A DNA stretch of 28,651 nucleotides from CAYJAD01 sp964371225 (lineage in GTDB: Bacteria; Desulfobacterota; Desulfovibrionia; Desulfovibrionales; Desulfovibrionaceae). The stretch covers positions 1-28,651 of the forward strand of contig CAYJNA010000019.1 of assembly GCA_964371225.1 (NCBI GenBank). Direction: 5' to 3'. Below the pieces are notes generated by a model that searched no databases, was not told the origin of the DNA, and was given only the letters and a program-made list of their open reading frames with translations. The translations under genes and the position numbers were made by a program. Shown here piece after piece: positions 23,278-28,651 of the stretch (the first letter of the stretch is position 1; every line of letters begins with the position of its first letter).

Positions 23278-24720
23278 TTACAAGACAAACATGGTGGCCA
23301 ATCCCAGGAAGACAAAAAAGCCTGCGCCATCGGTAATGGTGGTAAGAAAAATACTGGAAGCTTGAGCAGGATCACGCCCAAGGGCGCGTAAAATAAGAGG
23401 AATAGACCCACCAGCCACAGCACCAAGTATCATATCAAAAAGTAATGCACCGCCCATAACCAAGCCCAATACAGCATGACCGGTAAAGCCCCACACCACC
23501 AAGAAAGCAAGCAAGGCCATGATAGAGCCGGTGGTAAAGCCGATTTTTCCCTCACGTAATACCGCAAGCCAAGAACGTTTGCCATCAAAACGCTCTGTAG
23601 CCAATTGGCGAATAATTACCGCCAAGGCTTGTTGCCCTGTATTACCGGCTTGGTTAGCCACCATGGGCATGAGCACAGCTAAAATAGCCATGCTGGCAAT
23701 GGACCCCTCAAACATATACACCACCGAAGCAGACACGGCAGAATTAAATAAATTTATCATAAGCCAAGGCAAACGCTTACGCACGGACTCAAACCAAGGC
23801 GTATCAATGGTTTCTTCTGGGTCTGCCCCCACCATGCCCAACATGTCAGCACTGGCTTCTTCATGCATAATATCCAGAATATCGTCATAGGTTACCACGC
23901 CCATGATATGCCCTTCATAATCCACCACAGGCATGGCCATGAAATTATAGTGCGAGAGCAAGCTAGCCACTTCGCCCTTTTCCATGTCATAGGTCACGGT
24001 AATAACAGCATGGGAAGACAAAGCCTCACGCAAAACGGTACCTGGGCGTGAAAGCATAAGATCGCGCAGAGAAAGCACGCCCACTAAAATATCTTGTTCA
24101 TCCACCACATAGGCATAATACGGGCTTTCCTTATCTTCCATTTCATGGCGAATATGAATAATAGCTTCGTCCACGGTGATGGATTGTTCTAAAAGAATAA
24201 TCTCCGTATTCATAACCCCGCCGGCAGAGTCAGGGTCAAAGGTGAGCAGATTACGAATTTCTTCAGAATCTTCCTTTTCCAGCTTATCTAACAAAGCATC
24301 GCGATGCTCTTCGTCCAACTCATCCAAAACGTCGGCGGCATCGTCAGGAGACATTTCGGCGATAATTTGTGCGGCGGTATCCGGATCTAAATTTTCCAAA
24401 ACATCCACAGCCACATTTTCATCTAATTCAGCTAAGGCTTCGGCGGCATCTTCTTTGGAGAGGTTTTGCAAAACACAAACTTGTTTTTCCAAAGAAAGAT
24501 TTTCAATATGATCTGCCATATCCGCAGGGTGAGCAAAATGCGCGCTTATGTCGCCATCATCACGGCAAACATCGGGCATTTGCATCCAATCGCCGGATTT
24601 ATACGCATCCTCTTCTTGTGAAGTAGGCATGTCTAAAGAAGTATTTTCAAGATTTGCATTTTGGCTAGAATCTTGCTCATTGGGGAGCAAAAAAGGTGTT
24701 TTTTGTTCGCTTTTAGCCAT
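23278..24720 (-). CDS. mgtE: MgtE, magnesium transporter/channel
   Basis: Mg2+ channel of 480 residues. An acidic, poorly conserved N-terminus (about 1-60) leads into the MgtE N domain, with repeated acidic helical units (LSKEDAAEALAELD, LDPDTAAQIIAEMS, MSPDDAADVLDELD). A CBS pair follows (about 150-270), which senses cytosolic Mg2+. The C-terminal membrane domain has about five helices, with the pore signature MPMVANQAGNTGQQ and the terminal TITDGAGFFVFLGLA. The start at 24720 has GGGGAT seven bases upstream; a TTG four codons earlier overlaps that site. No magnesium riboswitch (M-box) was recognised in the leader. No promoter of good quality was seen in 24721-24891. Confidence 0.94.
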   Translation of the reverse strand: MAKSEQKTPFLLPNEQDSSQNANLENTSLDMPTSQEEDAYKSGDWMQMPDVCRDDGDISAHFAHPADMADHIENLSLEKQVCVLQNLSKEDAAEALAELDENVAVDVLENLDPDTAAQIIAEMSPDDAADVLDELDEEHRDALLDKLEKEDSEEIRNLLTFDPDSAGGVMNTEIILLEQSITVDEAIIHIRHEMEDKESPYYAYVVDEQDILVGVLSLRDLMLSRPGTVLREALSSHAVITVTYDMEKGEVASLLSHYNFMAMPVVDYEGHIMGVVTYDDILDIMHEEASADMLGMVGADPEETIDTPWFESVRKRLPWLMINLFNSAVSASVVYMFEGSIASMAILAVLMPMVANQAGNTGQQALAVIIRQLATERFDGKRSWLAVLREGKIGFTTGSIMALLAFLVVWGFTGHAVLGLVMGGALLFDMILGAVAGGSIPLILRALGRDPAQASSIFLTTITDGAGFFVFLGLATMFVL

Positions 24721-24891
24721 ATCTATCCCCAATATTTCCTAGCAAAGTGATAAAGAATGTTTGTGAAAATTGTCCCATATCCATACTGAGACTTGACGAA
24801 AGCCGCGCATCTAACTACATGGAAAGGCGACCGCAGTAATTTGCGTCATTTCGCTGTGGAACTAATAACACTAAGCTATGCTAGGTACAAG

Positions 24892-25791
24892 ATGTCAGAT
24901 GTTGTTTTTCAAGATTACTTCCCCGACAGTGCTTTAGACTATGTAAAACAAAGCATTTCCTTGGCTCTGGAAGAAGACGGGCCAGACCTTACCGCCGCAG
25001 GTATTTTTTCGCCGCAACACAGTACACGTGCGTATATTATGGCCAAAGAAGATACCTTTGTGGCAGGCTTGCCCCTTATTCCTCTTATTTTTGCCGAATA
25101 CAACGCCCAAGGTGGTGGCTCTTGCCTATGGCAACCTTGTGTCACTGAAGGCACTTTGGTAAGTCATGGCACAGAAATTGTGCGACTTCATGGCGCTTCT
25201 GTGGATATTCTGAAACTAGAACGTGTCATTTTAAATTTCATCTCACACCTTTCCGGCATTGCCAACCTTACGCAAGTCTATGTAAAGGAATTGGACGGTA
25301 CCAAAGTACGCTTACTGGACACGCGAAAAACCCTGCCCGGATTACGCTGGGTAGAAAAATACGCTGTGCGCATAGGTGGCGGGTATAACCATCGCCGCAA
25401 TCTCACAGAAATGCTCATGCTCAAAGACAATCACATCGACAGTTGCGGCTCCATAAGCAAAGCCGTGCAAATGCTACGCGCTGCCTATAGCCCTTGCCCT
25501 CCCATTGAAGTGGAATGCCGCAATGCTACAGAGGTACAAGAAGCCGTGGACGCTCAAGCAGATCGCATTATGCTGGATAATATGTCTGTGGCTGAGCTTA
25601 GCACGTGCTTACCGCTCATCCCCCAAGGCATAGAAGCAGAAATCAGTGGCGGCGTTAGCCTTGAGAATATTCGTGAGCTGGCTTTAAGCGCCCATGCTGT
25701 ACGCCCCGCGGACTTTATATCTGTGGGACGTTTAACCCATTCCGCCCCATGTGCAGATTTTAGCATGCGCATAGGAACGATGCAAAAATAA
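24892..25791 (+). CDS. nadC: NadC, nicotinate-nucleotide pyrophosphorylase (quinolinate phosphoribosyltransferase)
   Basis: Converts quinolinate and PRPP to nicotinate mononucleotide, CO2 and pyrophosphate, the third step of de novo NAD synthesis. The 299 residues include the family motifs LERVILNFISHLSGIA, LLDTRKTLPGLRWVEKYAV and GGGYNHRRNL with its phosphate and quinolinate-binding basic residues. LMLKDNHI, IEVECRN and IMLDNM follow. The start at 24892 has AGG upstream and gives the normal N-terminus. A TTG at 24793 would add 33 unrelated residues, and TTGACG there could instead be a -35 element. It leads nadA and nadB, so all three de novo enzymes are together. Confidence 0.95.
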   Translation: MSDVVFQDYFPDSALDYVKQSISLALEEDGPDLTAAGIFSPQHSTRAYIMAKEDTFVAGLPLIPLIFAEYNAQGGGSCLWQPCVTEGTLVSHGTEIVRLHGASVDILKLERVILNFISHLSGIANLTQVYVKELDGTKVRLLDTRKTLPGLRWVEKYAVRIGGGYNHRRNLTEMLMLKDNHIDSCGSISKAVQMLRAAYSPCPPIEVECRNATEVQEAVDAQADRIMLDNMSVAELSTCLPLIPQGIEAEISGGVSLENIRELALSAHAVRPADFISVGRLTHSAPCADFSMRIGTMQK

Positions 25792-25837
25792 TACAGGTCA
25801 CAGAGCTCCCCCTGCTCCATGACGCTTTAGTAATACC

Positions 25838-25857
25838 GTGTACGCCTGTCCGTACAC
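25838..25857. promoter_or_regulatory. Inverted repeat upstream of nadA
   Basis: GTGTACG (25838-25844) and CGTACAC (25851-25857) are perfect complements with a CCTGTC centre. It lies 22 bases before the nadA ATG in the 88-bp gap after nadC. It could be an operator or an mRNA hairpin controlling nadA-nadB. No known NAD regulator motif was matched. Confidence 0.3.
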
Positions 25858-25879
25858 ATAGATTTACAAGGAAAACACT

Positions 25880-26941
25880 ATGAATTTTGAAGATATTTAC
25901 GAATTACGCGACGCCCTTGGTGATAAAGTATGCATTATGGGGCATCACTACCAAAGCGAAGAAGTGGTAGAACATTGCGATATTACCGGTGATTCTTTAG
26001 AACTTGCCCGTAAAGTTGCCGGAATTTCTGCGCCGCACGTTATTTTGTGCGGCGTCTATTTTATGGCTGAATCCGCCGCGCTTTTAGCCCGTGAAGGCCA
26101 GCAAATACATATCCCAGACCCACGTGCCAATTGCGTCATGTCACAAATGACACCAGCCCCCTTGCTAGAAAAAGTTATCACCAAGGTACATGCAGCCGCC
26201 TCAGCCGAAGGGCGTAAGGTTATTCCTTTGGCATATGTAAATACTTCTGTGGCGGTAAAAAGCGTTGTGGGACGTTTTGGCGGTGCCGTATGTACCTCAG
26301 CCAATGCAAAAGTCATGTTGCAATGGGCTTTAAAAGAAGCCGGCGATGATGGCTATGTATTTTTCCTTCCCGATAAAAATCTTGCCCAAAACACCGCGGT
26401 GCAGTTAGGCTTAACAGAGCAAGACTGGCATGTACTCAACATTAAAGGTAGCGGTGAAAATATTGATTTGGAAGGCATGCGCCAAGCACGTATGTTGCTT
26501 TGGCCCGGTTGTTGCGCCATTCATGCAAAATTTTCTGCACAACAAATTGCTGCCATGCGTGAGGAATATGAAGGCTGCCAAGTGGTGGTACACCCCGAGT
26601 GCAATCATGATGTGGTAAAAGTGGCCGATGGCTCAGGTTCTACCACCTACCTCATTGAATGCGTTAAAAATGCTCCCAAGGGTAGTACTGTTATTGTGGG
26701 CACTGAGGGAAATCTTGTGGAACGTTTGCGTGAAGATTATGCCAAACATTGTCAAGTGGTGCCTTTGCGCTCTGTTTATTGCTCTGACATGGCTAAAATC
26801 ACCGATGAAAAACTCTTTGATACCTTACTTGCCATTCATGAAGGAAAGGCAGATATTGTTACTGTGCCCGAAGAGCAAAAAGCCCCTGCCAAAGCCTCTC
26901 TTGACCGTATGCTCGAGGCCTGTATTAAAGCAGGTATTTAA
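25880..26941 (+). CDS. nadA: NadA, quinolinate synthase
   Basis: [4Fe-4S] enzyme joining iminoaspartate and dihydroxyacetone phosphate to make quinolinate. The 353 residues begin with the substrate-binding GHHYQSEEVV (21-30) and DITGDSLELAR. Cluster cysteines are most likely C57 in LCGVYFMAESA, C212 in WPGCCAIHAKF and C301 in VYCSDMAKIT. HPECNHDVV and the GSGSTTYLI stretch bind substrate phosphate. The ribosome binding site AAGGAAAA precedes the ATG. NadB, encoded 9 bases downstream, supplies the unstable iminoaspartate, which fits coupled expression. The oxygen-sensitive cluster suits an anaerobe. Confidence 0.96.
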   Translation: MNFEDIYELRDALGDKVCIMGHHYQSEEVVEHCDITGDSLELARKVAGISAPHVILCGVYFMAESAALLAREGQQIHIPDPRANCVMSQMTPAPLLEKVITKVHAAASAEGRKVIPLAYVNTSVAVKSVVGRFGGAVCTSANAKVMLQWALKEAGDDGYVFFLPDKNLAQNTAVQLGLTEQDWHVLNIKGSGENIDLEGMRQARMLLWPGCCAIHAKFSAQQIAAMREEYEGCQVVVHPECNHDVVKVADGSGSTTYLIECVKNAPKGSTVIVGTEGNLVERLREDYAKHCQVVPLRSVYCSDMAKITDEKLFDTLLAIHEGKADIVTVPEEQKAPAKASLDRMLEACIKAGI

Positions 26942-26950
26942 GGAATAATT

Positions 26951-28534
26951 ATGGAAATACGCCGTCATTCTCAAGTACTTATCATTGGTTCCGGCCTTGC
27001 CGGATGCAGCGCTGCCCTCACTCTTGCCGATGGCGGTGTGGAAGTACTGCTGATTTCTTCAGAAAAAGAGCTTGGCGGCGGTAATTCAGAATTGGCGCAA
27101 GGGGGAATTATCTATGCTTCGGCAGAAGCTGGAGACACACAAGCCCTCAAAAAAGACATACTTGATGCCGGCCATAAATATAATTATGGAAAGGCTGTGG
27201 ATAATCTGTGTGCTGAAGGCCCCAAAAGCGTAGAGCATATGCTCATGCAAAGGGTCAAAGTGCCCTTTGACACCAATGCTGATGGTTCGTGGAACCTTAC
27301 CCGTGAAGGGGGGCATAGTCGTTCGCGTATTTTACACACGGCAGACTATACCGGCGCTTCCATTATGCAATCACTCATTGCCGCTGTGCAGGAGCATCCG
27401 CGTATTACTTGCCTTTTGCAATGCCATGCCATTGACCTTTTGACCAGTCGTCACCATGCGCGCCGCTCTGAGTTCCGCTATAGGGTGGAAAACCGTTGCG
27501 CCGGCGCCTATGTGTATAATGAAGAATTAAAGCAAGTACAAACCATACTTGCCCCTTGGACAGTGCTTGCCAGTGGCGGTGTGGGTTCTATCTTTTTACA
27601 CTCCACCAATGCCGCATCTTGTGTAGGGTCTGCCATATCCATGGCGCATCGCGCACAGGTGGCCTTGGCCAATGTGGAATTTATGCAATTTCACCCCACA
27701 GCTCTTTATAATAAGCGTAGCTTGCAATGCCACCTTATTACCGAAGCCATGCGCGGAGAAGGGGCACGCTTGCTTGATGATAAGGGTGAAGCCTTTATGC
27801 ATAAGTATGATGCCCGCAAAGAATTGGCACCACGCGACATTGTTTCCCAAGCCATGGTGCATGAAATGCTTTCCACCGGTGCTCCTTGCCTGTATCTTGA
27901 TGCCAGCCATATTGAGCATGATTTGGAAAAACGCTTCCCCACCATCTTTAAAACCTGCGCGGACATTGGCATAGATATTCGTAAAGAACTTATCCCTGTG
28001 GTGCCGGCGGCGCATTATTTTTGCGGCGGTATTTTAACCGACTTACACGGAAGAACAGAATTGCATGGCCTCTATGCCATTGGCGAATGCGCCTGCACCG
28101 GAGTGCATGGTGCCAACCGTTTAGCAAGCACTTCTTTATTGGAAGCTGTTACCTGGGGACATGCCGCCGGTAAGGATATTACCGCGCGTAGCCGTGCAGA
28201 AAATTGCATTTCCGCAGAACTGTGCCAAGCCATCCCTGATTGGGAACATGTGGGGCGCGAAAAAAATGATGACCCTGCTCTTATAGCGCAAGACTGGGCC
28301 AATATTCGCCATACCATGTGGAATTACGTGGGGATTACGCGAAGTACAGCACGTTTACGCCGCGCTTTCCAAGATTTACGCGAATTGTCACGCCACATTC
28401 ACGATTTTTACAAACATACTCTCATCACCCCTCCGCTGATACAGCTTTTCCATGGGGCGCATACGGCCTATGTGATTACCCAAGCGGCCTTACGTAATCG
28501 TAAAAGCGTGGGCTGCCACTACCGCGTTGATTAA
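26951..28534 (+). CDS. nadB: NadB, L-aspartate oxidase
   Basis: FAD enzyme oxidising L-aspartate to iminoaspartate for NadA; in anaerobes the electrons go to fumarate or another acceptor rather than oxygen. The 527 residues show the FAD-binding start VLIIGSGLAGCSAAL (9-23), LGGGNSELAQGGI, GGHSRSRILH and QFHPTALY. The C-terminal GLYAIGECACTGVHGANRLA is the second flavin region. Homology to succinate dehydrogenase flavoprotein is expected, but the NadB-specific EAVTWG region and the nadA-nadB context settle the choice. AAGGAAT serves as the ribosome binding site, overlapping the end of nadA. Confidence 0.95.
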   Translation: MEIRRHSQVLIIGSGLAGCSAALTLADGGVEVLLISSEKELGGGNSELAQGGIIYASAEAGDTQALKKDILDAGHKYNYGKAVDNLCAEGPKSVEHMLMQRVKVPFDTNADGSWNLTREGGHSRSRILHTADYTGASIMQSLIAAVQEHPRITCLLQCHAIDLLTSRHHARRSEFRYRVENRCAGAYVYNEELKQVQTILAPWTVLASGGVGSIFLHSTNAASCVGSAISMAHRAQVALANVEFMQFHPTALYNKRSLQCHLITEAMRGEGARLLDDKGEAFMHKYDARKELAPRDIVSQAMVHEMLSTGAPCLYLDASHIEHDLEKRFPTIFKTCADIGIDIRKELIPVVPAAHYFCGGILTDLHGRTELHGLYAIGECACTGVHGANRLASTSLLEAVTWGHAAGKDITARSRAENCISAELCQAIPDWEHVGREKNDDPALIAQDWANIRHTMWNYVGITRSTARLRRAFQDLRELSRHIHDFYKHTLITPPLIQLFHGAHTAYVITQAALRNRKSVGCHYRVD

Positions 28535-28558
28535 AAAACATCACCTTAAAAAAAACTC

Positions 28559-28629
28559 CTGACAAAATTCACTGGGGGAAAATTTTTTTTGGAAGGTTCA
28601 GATTGCTGACAAAATTCACTGGGGGAAAA
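28559..28629 (+). repeat. Two direct copies of a 24-bp repeat after nadB
   Basis: A 24-bp sequence (CTGACAAAATTCACTGGGGG followed by AAAA) occurs identically at 28559-28582 and 28606-28629, 47 bp apart. The second copy runs straight into a hairpin; the first is followed by TTTTTTTT and an AAGGTTC remnant. This looks like tandem copies of an interspersed hairpin element, one degraded, rather than a CRISPR. Confidence 0.7.
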
Positions 28630-28651
28630 CCTTTTCTGAAGAAAAGGTTTT
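28626..28651. terminator. Hairpin at the window end, likely nadB terminator or repeat element
   Basis: AAAACCTTTTC (28626-28636) and GAAAAGGTTTT (28641-28651) form a perfect 11-bp stem with a TGAA loop. The GGGGG before it may pair with bases beyond the window edge. It shares the AAAAGGTT core with the hairpins at 1292-1326 and 1498-1547. Confidence 0.55.

Noticed and set aside
24793..24891. Longer NadC from a TTG start
   Set aside because: The added 33 residues are not NadC-like and there is no ribosome binding site; ATG 24892 has one and gives a normal N-terminus.
24721..24891. Magnesium riboswitch (M-box) upstream of mgtE
   Set aside because: No recognisable M-box stems or terminator switch were seen in the short divergent region.
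28559..28651. Possible CRISPR array (24-bp repeat, 23-bp spacer)
   Set aside because: Only two copies are visible, the spacer looks like a decayed hairpin of the same element, and no cas gene is present in the window.

Overview
The window reads as chromosomal core-metabolism DNA from a Desulfovibrionales-type bacterium (Desulfovibrio or a relative) with moderate GC. The evidence is the siroheme-dependent heme pathway cluster (ahbC-hemB-ahbD plus an AsnC-like siroheme decarboxylase subunit), a nadC-nadA-nadB cluster, and hairpin-type interspersed repeats. No tRNA, rRNA, phage, transposase or CRISPR array was recognised. The genus assignment is an inference from gene content.

Layout. (1) 91-4231, plus strand: the terminal steps of heme synthesis from siroheme, with hemB inside the cluster. 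A 300-bp gap between ahbC and hemB is filled by a multi-hairpin palindromic element. (2) 4384-9648, minus strand: a tight four-gene operon with its own promoter. It encodes a HyuA-like ATPase-fold protein, a secreted GH3-like protein, a zinc-ribbon membrane protein and a Tat-exported CE4-like protein. Both carbohydrate-enzyme-like proteins appear to have lost key catalytic residues, so this is the best candidate in the window for an undescribed system. (3) 9840-13759, plus: ilvE, then dnaX-ebfC-recR. dnaX carries a run of ten A residues after the ATPase region, and both alternative frames stop within 20 nt, so a short gamma form may be made by slippage. (4) 13833-20650, plus: a ZIP metal transporter, polA, a small lipoprotein, a class V aminotransferase, a DUF1844 protein and argC, closed by a perfect 30-bp palindrome. 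(5) 20724-24720: a Csd4/Pgp1-type murein carboxypeptidase (minus) divergent from htpX (plus), then mgtE (minus). (6) 24892-28534, plus: nadC, nadA and nadB, the complete aspartate-to-nicotinate-mononucleotide route. The window ends in two copies of a 24-bp direct repeat, the second running into a hairpin.

How it fits together: HemB feeds the tetrapyrrole route, and AhbA/B, AhbC and AhbD turn siroheme into heme for cytochromes. DnaX, EbfC, RecR and PolA form a replication and repair block. IlvE and ArgC serve amino-acid synthesis. NadB, NadA and NadC make NAD. The Csd4-like enzyme is plausibly linked to the curved cell shape of this group. The minus-strand operon 4384-9648 appears directed at the cell envelope, but its function is unknown.
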